DNA of 64,000 bases from Hemileia vastatrix (Eukaryota; Basidiomycota; Pucciniomycetes; Pucciniales; Zaghouaniaceae), in assembly GCA_030280995.1 (NCBI GenBank), contig JASXTE010000011.1, positions 25,528,817 to 25,592,816 on the forward strand, given 5' to 3'. A program made the position numbers and the translations under genes. This document shows positions 1 through 11,700 of the stretch, piece after piece. The notes under the pieces were generated by a model, which was given only the letters and a program-made list of their open reading frames with translations, was not told the DNA's origin and did not search any database. Numbering within the stretch: position 1 is the first letter of the stretch; every line of letters begins with the position of its first letter.

Positions 1-228
1 ATTAATTATTTTGGTTGACTTATTAAACCTTTATTGGTTGGTCCCATTTTAATTACTGTTAATTCTTAATAAATAATTGTAATTACATTTATTTGTATTA
101 CATTTTTGTTAATTAATTGATTTTTTGATAATAATTAAAAAAATTTTATTGTTAAAATTCAATAAATTTTATTTTCAATTAACAATTTGGATCATTAATT
201 TTTTTTTGATTCTATTATAACAGTTTAA
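1..228 (+). other. AT-rich leader of A1 between 5' LTR and gag
   Basis: No open frame is present. The first 60 bases resemble the degenerate leader repeats of A2 (around 48960-49560), with TTATTTTGGTTGAC followed by a GGTCC block. I therefore read this as untranslated leader rather than LTR. Confidence 0.45.
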
Positions 229-733
229 ATGTCCAATAGTTTGGCTAGCAGCATAGATAACTTACATGTGGATGAGATTGAAGTGGATAATGACACTGAA
301 TCTGTAGGTTCTTCTAAATTAACTTACAGAAAGTATTCACCTGACAAAAAACCTTCAGGATGTGGAAATGGCAAGAGATGTGGAAAACCCCCCTCACCAA
401 ACACCTCTGAAAGAATTAAAACCTCTAACAAATCAGGACAATCAACTCAAAGGTATAAAAATAAAAAAGATACCTCTAACCCAACAAGTAAACAATCTGT
501 CCAGTCACATCAAAGAACTGAAGGAAGAAAGCATTAAGTACAAGGCAAGGGTAGACACACTCTGGAATCAGATGCAAAAATTTTTAAATCCCAAACAGGC
601 TCAAACTCCTCATTTCCCAGCCTCTCAGCCTCAGCCTCAACCTCAGCCCAATCAGGTACCCAGCTCCTTCATGAAAAATCAAAGCACTCTGCAAGTGGAA
701 CAGTGGAAATGGGATTACTTGATGAGCCATTAA
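229..733 (+). pseudogene. Gag N-terminal region of A1, frameshifted
   Basis: A frame opens with ATG at 229 and runs about 45 sensible residues (acidic, Ser/Asp-rich). The better protein then continues in the next frame (through 362-733) as a Lys/Glu-rich, coiled-coil-like stretch, followed by a Gln/Pro repeat around 628-650. The two frames overlap by about 180 bases, which suggests an indel near 360-440. I do not recognise a named domain. The position upstream of the capsid-like part suggests the N-terminus of Gag, but a separate small accessory ORF is possible. Confidence 0.4.
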
Positions 734-864
734 CAGAAGAATGTTCAGCAACCAGCTAAACACCCTGGCCCATCCAGGACACCAGCCTACCATCCACCTC
801 CTCAGCCCCATCCTTATCAGGGAGGCAGAAGAAATAAGGTACAGGGGAAGTTTCCTCCCTTACC

Positions 865-1731
865 GTGGTGAGTAATTTGTTTGATAAACATGTTGGTATG
901 TATAATAACAAAGCTTCTTCAGGTAATATTGTGGATTATGGTGAAAGAACAGTTAAACCCTTAAAAAGAAAACTTCCTTTAATGAGTAGCCCCAATGATG
1001 TAATTAGCAAATTATCATTTGATGAACCTTTAAATTTGACTTCTACTTCTTTAATTAATCCTTCTCTTTCAATTAAGAATGATTCTGTTTCCCCTGAAGT
1101 CTATACCTTAATTGAGAAAACTTCTGAAGGAATATTGAAAGATACCCTTGATTTTAATGTTGTAAAAGACAAAAATTTGAGATATGTGTTAATACATAAG
1201 AGTGATAGATTAAATAATTTTCACTTGCATTGTAAAGTAAGCTCTTCTGTACAAGATACAGCTTATTTTAAAATCAAAGAAACCTTGAATATTGTTCTTA
1301 GCCAACAAAAACAAATAAGGAGTGACCATAGAGCTATCTCAGATAAAAATATCAATCTACATAAAACCTTGAGTGAATTGAAACCCCTTATTGAGGAAAA
1401 TTATTCATTGAAAAGTGAAATAAAATCTCTACAAAATGAGTTTAAAAAGCTAAAAAATGATTTCAATGCACTGAGTGCCAAACACACAGTTTCTGAGGAC
1501 AGAAATATTTTATCTCTTGCAAAAGTAAATGACCAGTTGTCTGAAATTTCAAGGATCAGAATCTATGTGTCTGACCTGCAGGAAAAATTTTCAACCTTAA
1601 CCATCAATAATTATGGTATAAATGAGAATGCTTCCCATAAACTGCATAAAAAAAAGAAAAAGAACCTAAACAGAGTTCCTCCTTTCTTCCTCATATTTCA
1701 GCCATTAAACAAACTGACAATGAGTCTGTAA
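865..1731 (+). pseudogene. Gag coiled-coil segment of A1
   Basis: The open frame of 288 codons is rich in Lys, Glu, Ser and Leu. A long heptad-like stretch lies roughly at residues 130-225, consistent with a coiled coil that could drive Gag assembly. The frame is lost at an A-run near 1647-1665 that contains the heptamer A AAA AAG. The protein-like sequence continues in the -1 frame into the capsid region at about 1732. An indel in the A-run is the simplest explanation; programmed slippage is the alternative. There is no database-level homology I can assert for this part. Confidence 0.45.
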
Positions 1732-2678
1732 AATCTTTTGCTACTAGCAAAAAATCTTGTGATGGTCATGTACCAGCTGTTTCTGTAAATAATGACATTT
1801 CTGAACACCTGGTTAAACTTCAGGAATTATTAATGATGAATAGTTCAAACCAAAAAATGGACCATCCCTGTAGTCAGAAAAATTGGCCTAAATTGGATCA
1901 ATATCCTACCTTTGATGGTGATTCTTCTTCTGATTGGCAACACTTTATCCAAATAATTGATAATTTAAAGAGATCTTATAAACAACCTGATGAGGAAATT
2001 GTTTCTAAGCTAATTTCTTTATTTTCCAATGTAGCCTTGATGTGGTATGAATCTGTTCTTTTAGATAACAATCATTATACATAGAATGATTGGAAATCCT
2101 TGATTGAGAATCAGTTTGGAGGTTCAAAATTCAGGTTAGCTCAGAAAAGACTGTATGGGAATACTAGATATGTATCCTCCTCTGTTGAAAAACCCATTGT
2201 TTTTCTTATTAAAGTAACAAAAATCCTGAGATCAATTGATCCAAAGATGGATTATGATATTTGGAGAGATAAAATCTTGTATAAATTACCAAATTCTCTT
2301 AGAGATTTAATTGTAGCTAGAACTGAGCATGTAAGAGAAAATTTTTCTTTCATTAATATCTGTTTTGAGGTACTACTCAACCATAGATATGAACCAAAGA
2401 ATTACCTTGGTAAATCATATCATGATCAAAATAGACCCTCTACAAAGCCCCCAGAAAAATCTGGTAAACCCTCTGCCCCTGTTGCACCTAAAAAATATGC
2501 AACAAATACTTGTTATAAATGTAACAAACCATGGCAAAAGGGTCATGTTTGTGACAAGAAAATTCATCTTGTTGAACAAAATGAAGAAACTGATGAAGCT
2601 GAAATTGAATCAATAATTCTTCTAGTGACTGTGAAAGTAATATCTCCTATGAAAATGACTCTGTTAAAGATGTTTTAG
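1732..2678 (+). pseudogene. Gag capsid-like region and zinc knuckle of A1
   Basis: The frame covers a retrotransposon Gag domain (WPKLDQYPTFDGD start, then a Trp/Tyr-containing helical region) and ends with a zinc knuckle near 2512-2555 spaced C-x2-C-x7-H-x-C, the variant common in plant and fungal gypsy Gag. It would package RNA and form the particle. One TAG at 2082-2084 falls where Trp is likely, splitting the track at 2085-2099. The frame ends at TAG 2676-2678, while protease continues in the -1 frame, whose acidic linker is readable from about 2612. This looks like the Gag-Pol junction, but whether the shift was programmed cannot be told from one copy. Confidence 0.7.
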
Positions 2679-4624
2679 TGTTAGAACAGGATGTCCATTA
2701 TTTAGATAATATATCTGAAGAATGTGTATTGGATTTATCTTCAGTGGAAAATGCTGAAATAATTAAAGATATTACTAACAAATCTATAGCCATATCCCCT
2801 TTGAAATCACCTGTTATCATAAATGGTAAAAATGTTGATTTAGTTCTTGACTCTGGTGCTGGAGGAAGTGTAGTGTCTGAAAAAGCTTTAGCTTCAGTAG
2901 ATAAGGATTATTTGATTAAATTATTACCTATAACTTCTGAAAAATGGAGAGGGTATGGTTCTACCTTAATTCCTATTGGCAAATACATAATCTCTGTATT
3001 CTTCAAATATAATAGTGGTTTTTTCAGAGCTATTTGTGAACTTGTTGTCATGAAAAATGACAATTTAAGCAATTGGTTTATTATGGGTAATGATATTTTA
3101 ACCATGTTTGGTGTGAAATTGGACCCAGAAAATAATTGCTTCACCTTGGGATTGAATGGCAAAAGGAAATTCAAAATTTCCTCCTCAAGAAAACCTTCTG
3201 GGCATCTGTTAAAGTCTTGTAACTCACTGATCCAGTGTAAAGGAAGAACAACAATTGAAATGGATGATTTATTAAATAAAATAAATACTGCTTCTTTTGG
3301 TGATCAGTTAACTAGTGAACAAAAGGATTCTATTATTGCCTCAATTACCTCTTTCCCTATGGATTTTGCTCATGGTTCTCATGTCTTAAGAAGTGTTCAG
3401 GAAGAAATGAAAATTACCTTATCCTGTAACTTGAGTGATATTCCTCCTAGTCTTAAGAAAAAACCTTATCCTGCTTCTCCAACAAAAAGAAATGATATTG
3501 GAGATAATACTGCCACATTATTAAAAATGAATATCATTGAGAAAGTGGATGTCACCCCCAAATATTGTGTCATCTCCCCAGTCTTAATTTCTTATGAAAA
3601 AGATGAGGCTAGATTATGTGGAGATTACAGAGTATTAAACACTTATACTGTTGATGCTATTTATCCTTTTCCCAGAATTAATTCAATACATGCTACCTTG
3701 CAAGGTGAAAAATTTATTAGTTGTCTGGATAGAAATAAAGGGTATCATCAAGTTCCTGTTGAGAAAAATTCTCAAAATTTTTTGCTTATTGCTACTCATA
3801 TGGGAATATATAAGTATGTTAGAATGCCATTTGGCCGTAAAAATGCCCCTTCAGTTTTTCAAAAAGTCATGGATAACACTTTCCATCAGGAAATAATTGA
3901 GGGATGGCTCATGGTGTATATTGATGATATCATAGTTTTTTCTAAAACTTTTGATGAACATATGGTTCATTTAAATAGGGTTTTCCAAAAAATGGATGAA
4001 ATAAATATTACCTTGTCCTTGAAAAAGTGTAAATTTAGTTTTCAATCTTTGAAAGTCCTTGGCCATGTTGTGTCAGGCCTACAAATTTGTGTAGACCACA
4101 ACAAATTTGCTGATATTCAAAATGTAAAGGCACCAACTTCTGTAAGAGAAATCTTAAGTTTTTTGGGTATGTGTGGCTATTATAGAAAATATATTAAAAA
4201 TTATCAAGTCATAGCCTTGCCTCTTACCAAACTAACTAGGAAAGATGTTGCATTCATCTGGAATATTGACTGTCAAAAAGCTTTTGATACATTAAAATGT
4301 TGCTTAATGACAGCCCCTATCTTAGCTCTTCCAGATTTTAACAAACCATTTGTCCTGTATACGGATGCTAGCTTTGTTGGTCTGGGTGCTGCCATTCACC
4401 AGAAACAAATTATTAATGATAAATCCTCAGAGGTTTTAATTTGTTATATTTCAAGAACCTTGAGAAATAGTGAATTGAATTATGGTGCCACTCAATTAGA
4501 GTGCTTAGCAGTTGTTTGGGCTCTTTAGAGGCTTCATTACTATCTAGATGACCAAAAGTTTTAGTTGGTAACTGACTGTAGTGCTGTGAAGTCCCTCTTA
4601 AGCCTGTAAACATCTAATAGACAT
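2678..4624 (+). pseudogene. Pol of A1: protease, reverse transcriptase, RNase H
   Basis: An aspartic protease active site DSGAGG lies at 2849-2866. RT follows with the LDRNKGYHQ block (about 3725-3755), the PFGRKNAP block, and the catalytic YIDD at 3917-3928. RNase H begins near 4357 with YTDAS and includes the Glu in QLECLAV. The frame is open to TAG at 4526-4528. It then carries a second TAG at about 4562 and a TAA at about 4607 without any frame change. The A2 copy has Glu, Glu and Lys at these three points, so these are nonsense mutations, not recoding. The element cannot make full-length Pol. Confidence 0.85.
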
Positions 4625-6358
4625 ATGTTCAGGTGGCAACTTGCTGTTCAAGAATACAGAGGACGGATGACAATTATCCAGAGGGCTGGAAATGTTCACT
4701 CCAATGTTGATATGCTGTCTAGATTGCCTCTGCCAAATAATGACTCAAATCCTGCTTATGTACCTGAAGATGATACTGTTCATATCCATGGTATATTTAT
4801 AGTTAGTATGGAAGAAGAGTTATTGAAATTAATACTGGATTCATATGATAAGGATTCTGATTTAAATAAATTGGTTACTATCTTGCATGATCCTAAGAAT
4901 GCTTCAATTCAAGCATTGATTAAAACTCTTCCTGAAAAGTATCAAAATGCTTTGATTAAAGGAAAGTTTTCTATTGAAGATGGTTATATATATTATAGAA
5001 GAATGCTTACTAATGTAATTGTAATTCCTCTTTCTATGAAAGAAAATATCCTCAAAATTTATCATGATGACATATTAGCTGGTCATTTTGATCTTAAAAA
5101 AACATTGATTAGAATCAAAAACACTGCTTGGTGGGCTAATATGACTGAAGACATAAAATTATATGTTGAATCTTGTTATTCCTGCTAAAAATCTAAAAGG
5201 TTGAAAGGGAAAAGAGAAGGGTTATTACAACATATTGAAGCACCTAATGCTCCTTGGCAAATAATTAACATGGATTTTGTCACTGGTCTTCCTGTTTCAG
5301 GTAAAGACAGCTTTAACTCTTGTTGGGTAATAGTAGATAGATTCACAAAAATGTGCAAATTTATTCCTACCCACAAAGATGTATCCAAAAAAGAATTAGC
5401 TTTCTTATGGTGGTCATACATGTTTAATATTATTGGTTTTCCAAGAGCCATTATCTCTGATAGAGATCCAAAATTTACTTCTGAGTTTTGGACCTCTTTG
5501 ATGGATATTTGTGGCTGTGAGTTAAAGTTGTCTACAGCTCACCATCCTCAGACTGATGGTCTAGCTGAGAGAATGATTCAAACTCTGGAAGATATGATTA
5601 GAAGGTATTGTGCCTTTGGTGTAGAATATAAAGACAATTCCAGATTTACTCATGACTGGGTCACTCTATTGCCTGGTCTTGAATTTGCATATAATAGCAC
5701 TGTTCATTCTGTCACTGAGAAAAAGCCTTTTGAGCTTTGGTTAGGCTATCTCCCAAATACTCCTGCTCAGACTCTCAATAATAAATTACCCAAGTTGGAA
5801 CTACACCCTGGTGTAAAATCTTTTATGCAAATGCAACAGCTATGCGGACAACATGCTCAAAGCTGTATTGATAAAGCATTTGAATATGAAAAGAAAAGAT
5901 GGGATAAATACCATAAGGAATACACATTTAACAAGGGTGATGAAGTGTTGATATCTACTGTCTATTTCAATTTACAAGGTAACAACAAATTAAAATATCC
6001 TTTTTTAGGTCCATTTGTTGTTAAAAGAATGGTTGGAGATAATGCAGTAGAAGTTGTATTGTATTCTCCATATGATAGGAAACATCCTGTTTTTCCCATT
6101 TCTTTAATTAAGCCTTATACTTCCAATAGTGACTTATTTCCCAAAAGAAGGGGAAGACCTAAGAAAAACCCTCAGGAAGTCACAGAAACTGCAGAAATTG
6201 ATAAAATTCTCAATGATAGAATTATCACTTCTAAAAGAGGTACTGAATATTTATTGAGATTTAAAAAGAAATCATCTGAACATGATGCACGGATACCTGG
6301 CAAGGAGATTTCAAATCTTCCTACTCTGTTAAAAAATTACAAAAAGAAAAAATCTTAG
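4625..6358 (+). pseudogene. Pol of A1: integrase with chromodomain-like C-terminus
   Basis: The frame is the same as the RT. The zinc-binding HHCC region (H at the HDDILAGHF block, then CysxxCys at 5171-5185) is interrupted by TAA at 5186-5188, after which the frame continues. The catalytic core has Asp in NMDFVTGL, Asp in SDRDPKF (about 5458) and Glu in GLAERMIQ (about 5566), a complete DDE set. After a basic RRGRPKK patch, residues coded at about 6199-6350 align by eye with a chromodomain (DKILNDRI, EYLLRF, a three-strand plus helix pattern), which in chromoviruses targets heterochromatin. The usual Trp position is Arg here but Trp in A2. Stop at 6356-6358. Confidence 0.8.
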
Positions 6359-6381
6359 CATTTTTTTTTATTGTTTTTTTT

Positions 6382-6393
6382 AGAGTAAGGGAG
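6382..6393 (+). promoter_or_regulatory. Polypurine tract of A1
   Basis: A purine-only run (AGAGTAAGGGAG) lies immediately before the LTR start TGTCAG, preceded by a T-rich box. This is the expected plus-strand priming site of an LTR retrotransposon. Confidence 0.65.
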
Positions 6394-7509
6394 TGTCAGC
6401 TAGGCTATACCAAGAGCCCAGAAAATTATATGTTAATTTATTGGACCTGAAAGAGGGCGTAAGAATTGTATTTTATGTATATAAATTAATATTTATTGCA
6501 TAATTAAATTATATAAGTATCTTATTAATAATAAGTGTTATATTAATTTTGTTGTTATATAAATTTTTATACATTTAAATTAAGCATAATATATTTTATA
6601 TTCTACAAATAATGGCACATTTTTATAATTATAAAATTGATTACAAAACATATATTATAATTATATATGTAAAATTGACTTATAATGTAATTAAGTTAAT
6701 TAATTAATTTTATATATTAAATAAAACTTCATATATTATTAAACAACAATATTGGGCGCTTCTTTTGACCCTTAATTGTGTCAGAAAAAAATTATTAAAT
6801 AAATTATAATACTTATTTAATAATATAGTAATAAAATCGCCACTTTAAATTACAAATATCACTAAATTAATTATATGTTTCATTTAAACTAATTATTGAA
6901 TTAATTACATAGTTAAAACAATTAATTAGAATTTCTTTAAACTGGATTTAATTTTCTTCAAGAATTTTTGGTGTGAAAATAATTTTATTTATTTTACTTA
7001 AAACCTTTACATGTCGCTATAATGTCTGTTTTTGATTATTTTACTCATTGTTCTCATGTTTCAGACTTACTTGGTTAATAATTATTTTAATTAAGTGTTT
7101 TGGGAAGTTATGGTGGGAAAAGGATTAATTACTCACAGGTTTTAGTTAATTGTTTCATATTTTTCTCTTGATAGTCACGTTTCATTTCTACTCTGATATC
7201 ATTTGAATAAGCTATTTCTATTTTTTAATTATTGGTTGGTGGCGCTTCAGGGGTCCCTTGGTCTATAAAAGGGCCTTGGATAATCCACTTTAACCCATCA
7301 ATTACTATACAATCAAACTTGAACATTTTTTTTAAATATAATACGTTTAATATTATTTTTATTAGTAGTACAATTCTAATTTAAATTTTATATAACTAAC
7401 TACAGGTTGCATTAAGTCTAATAGTAATAAAATTGTTTGTCGCGCAGAGAAAATAATACTTACTTAAAAATAAATATATTATAATTTAAAAGACCTTACT
7501 ACTGTGTCA
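6394..7509 (+). repeat. 3' LTR of A1 (right end approximate)
   Basis: The LTR starts TGTCAG, the same six bases as the A2 5' LTR. It is very AT-rich and non-coding, and holds a TATA box at about 7262. The end at TGTGTCA (about 7509) is inferred: the TATA-to-end distance resembles A2, and AAAGACC lies just upstream as in A2. No second copy is in the window to fix it. The stretch 7510-7790, including a pyrimidine-rich run at 7520-7625, shows nothing I can identify. Confidence 0.5.
7262..7274 (+). promoter_or_regulatory. TATA box in A1 LTR
   Basis: CTATAAAAGGGCC is a strong TATA element about two thirds into the LTR, where a retrotransposon promoter (U3/R boundary) is expected. Confidence 0.5.
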
Positions 7510-7790
7510 ATTCTCAAGTAATTCATTGTTTCCCCCCTTTAGATAACTTAAATCATTTTATCATTTTATTTCTTTTATTCTCTATAATCTTCTTTCTTCC
7601 TATTCCCCTTTCATTCCTTCTTCTAGATGACCGGCCGACATTAATGCTTTCAATTCAGTGGGGTGGGCACAGTGTGAAGACAAAATTTAAAAGAGTCATG
7701 ACAAGAGAGCAGCCATTGGTTGAATCCATCTTTCTTTAGCTGAAAGAAAAAATAAGCAACCTACTCAAAGTTTCTTAAAAGTCTGTCTTA

Positions 7791-9479
7791 ATGAAATTAA
7801 TTTTAAAGCTTTGGATATGCTCACTACTTTATTTAAATGAAATGGACCTTGGTAGTGAGGACTGGTTGGCTGATGCTGAGATGGATAAGGGTATTTTTGA
7901 TTCAGGGGCAACACATCATGTTACTGGATATGTATTTCTACTCTCAATTTTTCAGAGTCTTAAAAATCCTATACCTGACAAGACTGCTACTGATTCTGGT
8001 TTTTCTTTCATTACTGGCCATGGAAATCTACTAATCAAAGGAGAAAAAAAATGAATTGATTAAAATTAATGGGGATTTCTTCTGTAACAAGGCCAAATCT
8101 ACTTTAATTTCAGCTTTTGATTTATTACAGAATGTGGTCTCTTTTTATTAACAACAAAAATGATAACATTATTTCAAAAAACAAAAAAAATTTATTAATT
8201 TCTCCTCTTATACCCTCTCAGAGAAAATTGGACTGTTGATCTAGTTTATCCATGTGATCTAGAGTGTAATAATTTTGAAATCAGTTTTTTTAACTCTTTA
8301 AATTCTGCTACTCTTCCTGCTACTTTTTTCCATCTCCTTCTTCCAAAACTCCTTATCTAAAAGCAGTTCCCAACTCAATCATAGATTGGCACCATTATCT
8401 GGGTCATACAAGAACAAGAGTTCTTCAAAGAATTTCAAAACTAGGTCTATGTAGAAATTCTCCATCTTTTATCCTTCCTGTAGATTGAATTGTGATGTAT
8501 GTGCTATTTCAAAAAGTAAGCAAATAAATATGGCATATGCAACAAAAAAAACACATTATCTGATGGAATTGGTGGTTTCTGATCTTGTGTGACCAATTGT
8601 TAATGTCACAAGAAATGGAGAAATATATGTGGCTACAATCAGAGAATCTTTCTCTACTTATGGAGAAGTCTATATTCTTGGGAAAAAAATCAGATATTCT
8701 TGAAGCTTTTATCAATTTCAAAAATATGTTTGAAAATATCACCAATGGCCGCCTTAAAATACTCAGGACAGACAATGGAAAAGAGTATATGAAAAAAAAA
8801 AAAATCAGATTTTTTTTCTCAGCATGGCATTCTTCATGAAAATTCCATGCCCTATCATCATGAACAAAATAGAATGGCTAAATGTTTTAATGAAACCATT
8901 GGTGACATTGAAAAACCCATTCTCCTGGCCTCTAATTTAACATCCACTATTTGGACTCTAGCTTATTGTTGGGCTTCCTATAATCACAACCAAATTACGA
9001 ATGTGAGAGTTACTGACAGTAAACCTTATCAGCTTTACTTCAACTGTACTGCAGATCTTTTGCCTATCAAAATTTTTGGTCAATGGGCATATGTTTATAT
9101 TCCAACTGAGAAAAGAACAAGGATGGAAGCTAGGGCTATGCGGTGTAGGGTAGTTGTTTTAATGGATAATGGTAAAGGGTGGATTTTCTGGCACCCAGAG
9201 ACTAATTCTTTTGTTCAATCAGCAATGGCTAATTTTATTCCTGAAGGTGATGAAAAAGTTGAAAAATTACTCTCTTCTACTTTTCCTGTTGATTCAAAGT
9301 CAAAAGGGGATCTATCTTTTATTCTTAATTCTTTAAAATTTGGTGATTTTACGGCAGAGGAGACTATTGCTGCTCAAGATGTTTTAGTTGATTTTATCAA
9401 CAAAAATGCAAGTGATTTTTCTGTTAACCTACCCAGAAATTTCAAACAAGCTATAAAATGCACTGATGCTGATCAATGA
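7791..9479 (+). pseudogene. Copia protease and integrase region, broken
   Basis: The protease motif DSGATHHVTG is coded at about 7897-7926. A GAG-pre-integrase zinc region (HHYLGHTR-like, ending in CysxxCys) can be read at about 8383-8500. The integrase core block LRTDNGKEY is at about 8761-8787. The C-terminal integrase is an uninterrupted frame at 8847-9479 starting with the YHHEQNRMA block, where the catalytic Glu normally found two residues later is Lys, so the core is inactive by substitution as well as by frameshift. Oligo-A runs (8793-8803) mark probable indels. Confidence 0.7.
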
Positions 9480-10880
9480 AAAGCTGATTATGTACAAGAA
9501 TTAAAAAATATGGTCAACATGAAAGTAAGGGACATTGTTTTTCTCCCTCCAAGAAAGTCTGTCACTGGTGCTGGATGGGTTTTTGCATTAAAAAATGATT
9601 AATTTGGAAATATTTTCAAAAATAAAGCACAATATGTAGCTCAAGGTTTCAAAAAAATTGAAGGAGTTGATTTTAGTGAAACTTTTGCTCTAAAAGAAAA
9701 TTTTGCATCTTTATGTTTGATTTTAACTTTAGAAGCTACATAAAACTGGCCAATCAAAACTTTTGATGTTACAGAAGCTTATCTTCACAGCAACATCAAT
9801 GAAGAAATTTATGTCAAGAAACCAGAAGGCTTATAAAACTTCTAACCCTTCTAATGTCTTCCGTTTAAAGAAAGCTCTATATGGTATTAAACAAGCAGCA
9901 AGATTCTGGTGGAAAAATTTATGTGGAGTTCTGAATAATCTTAGATATCAATCAAGTAATCAAGATTCTATTTTGTATGTGTTTACCAAGAATGATTCTA
10001 AAGTAACACTTTGGATTAATGTGGATGATTGAGTGATTGTTGGTAGAAGTGATATGTTTTTGAAGGAATTGGAGAAGGATATGAATAAGGAGTTAAATGT
10101 AAAATGGTCTGATAGAATTTTGTCTATTTTTGGCTTAGCAGTTTCAATATGTGAAAAATGCTTCACTATCCATCAACCTGCTTTGTTGAAAAATATTCTT
10201 AAAGAACAAAATACAGATGGTCTAATTCCCATTAACCTTTGCCAACAGGTATATCTCTAATTTCTTTGAAAAAAAAACTCCTCCCCCTATTGATACAACA
10301 AAATTTCTATCTATCATTTGTTCCCTGTCTTATTTTTTAGCTGTTTCAAGACCTGATTAAGCCTATCCTGTCAACTTCCTGGCATGTTACTCATCAAGAC
10401 CAGGTAAAGCTGAATGGGATGCTCAAAATCATTAACTTAGATACCTAAAATTCACCAAAGACAAGAAATTTCACCTTTTTCCATCAGTCAATGAAACTCC
10501 ATCAACTGAAGTTTTTTTTATGCTACATGGGGTGGAGAATTTTCTAGAGCAACAGGTGGCCATTTTCTACAAGTCAACAATTTCATTATTCTTTGGAAAT
10601 CAAAACTTAAATCTAGAGTAGTAACTGCTTTACTTCACTCTGAGCTTATGGCTATATACTGTGACAACAAAGGAGCAATCATAGCAGCTACTGATAACCT
10701 ATCAGATAAGCAATGTTGTCATGTTAATAGAGACTTCTATTTTGTGAATGAAAAAGTCCACTAGAAAGAAATTATAATATAATGGGTTTCATCAAAAGAT
10801 CAAGTGGCAGATTTGTTGACAAAGAATTTGGGTAAATGTGTATGGAAAGGTAAAAGGTTTTTATTGGGAGTTTTCTAGAT
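9480..10880 (+). pseudogene. Copia reverse transcriptase and RNase H, broken
   Basis: RT is recognisable in pieces: the GWVFALKND block (about 9573), the AYLHSNINEEIYVKKPEG block (9778-9831), then YGIKQAARFW, and NVDD at about 10018-10029 in place of the usual YVDD, followed at once by TGA. RNase H is marked by CDNKGAI (about 10660) and a C-terminal DQVADLLTKNLG block (about 10800-10835), which is diagnostic of copia elements. At least eight stops or frame changes are present. Confidence 0.7.
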
Positions 10881-10961
10881 TTAATTTATTTTAACTTTAT
10901 TTTAATTTATTTTTTCTCAAGATGGGAACATGGTAATATAGAAATAACTAAGAGGGGGGGG

Positions 10962-11134
10962 TGTTATGTGTAGAAGGTATTATGCTTAGTGATTTATTCA
11001 TTTTGTATGTAGTATTTACTGTGAGGCAGCAGAAGTTTTGTAGCTCCAGTTCACTTCAGAGAAAACACTAAAGCTGCTATCACAGATATTCAATTTATTT
11101 TTCCGGTTCACTCCAGAGAAAACACTAAAACCAC
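10962..11134 (+). repeat. Copia 3' LTR, left part (split by B1)
   Basis: The LTR follows a run of Gs and starts TGTTATGTG. It contains two copies of a roughly 57-bp unit (from 11049 and 11106) sharing TTCACTNCAGAGAAAACAC. The second unit is cut at 11134. After B1, bases 16263 onward (CTATCAAAATA) match the rest of the first unit (CTATCACAGATA), so B1 inserted inside this LTR. Confidence 0.65.
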
Positions 11135-11700
11135 TTTAGACAATCCTATAGTACTAGCTATAGGCCTTGACCAAGGGAGTTGGAAAAAAACCAGAGAGAA
11201 AATCCCCTGTCCCTTTAGAAAAATATAAGTGAGATTTACCTGCTACAGCAAATTGGTTCCTGTTGTTTAAAGTCCCTTTTTTAATACACTTGACTGCTTG
11301 ATCAGCCAAGAAAGTAGTCTCCAGACAGACTACCAAGCCAAAGAACTGAAATGTAAACCAATGTCCACACCAGAGAAAGCAATGATACTTGATGTAGGTT
11401 TCAAATCCACACCAGAGACAGCAATAATCCTTGATATAGCTTGCAAGACTACACCAGAGAAAACATTTGCCAAAGTTGAGTTAAATGAAGAACTAACATT
11501 GCAACGAACACAGTCAATTGTGGCCAAAAAACAGTGAAAACTGAGTGAGGAACAAGGATATCACCTCTGGATGGTTGTATGATAATTAAGGCTGCCCCAA
11601 ACTGTCTTATTCACTATATAAACACAGACCACTATCTAAGAGCCCATGCACACCAACAAATTTGGCACCTGTACCAGCCAAATTGAATAAAAACCCTCCC
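11135..11700 (-). repeat. Truncated 3' LTR of B1
   Basis: Matches the terminal part of the B-family LTR (ending TGTAGACAATCC in + orientation, here TTTAGACAATCC). It contains three tandem units of about 47 bp built on ACACCAGAGA (about 11368, 11413, 11451). Sequence left of about 11700 is LTR and right of it is pol. Confidence 0.8.

Larger units (their letters stand above)
1..7509 (+). mobile_element. Ty3/gypsy chromovirus-like LTR retrotransposon A1 (5' end outside window)
   Basis: The order gag, protease, RT, RNase H, integrase, chromodomain-like tail, polypurine tract, LTR is visible on the + strand, which is Ty3/gypsy order. The 5' LTR lies left of the window. All of pol stays in one frame from 2678 to 6358, interrupted only by nonsense codons, so the copy is dead but fairly young. 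A2 (45009-50693) is a relative: it aligns from protease to chromodomain and has the same LTR start, TGTCAG. The 3' LTR end at about 7509 is inferred from the distance to the TATA box and a weak match to the A2 LTR end. Copia sequence begins downstream. Confidence 0.85.
7791..11134 (+). mobile_element. Decayed Ty1/copia retrotransposon, 5' truncated
   Basis: Order protease, integrase, RT, RNase H is copia order. Many stops and frame changes are present. Gag and the 5' LTR are not found. The 3' end has a G-rich polypurine run (10953-10961) and an LTR starting TGTTATGTG at 10962. The LTR is interrupted at 11134 by gypsy element B1 and resumes at about 16259, where the sequence matches the interrupted repeat unit. 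Confidence 0.8.

Noticed and set aside
4526..4624. Stop-codon reassignment or programmed readthrough in A1
   Set aside because: Both TAG and TAA occur at Glu and Lys positions of the related copy A2, and other dead elements in the window show similar scattered stops.
11298..11537. Open frames inside B-family LTRs (also 15187-15559, 31376-31585, 42897-43085)
   Set aside because: They follow the short internal LTR repeats, differ between LTR copies, and have no domain.
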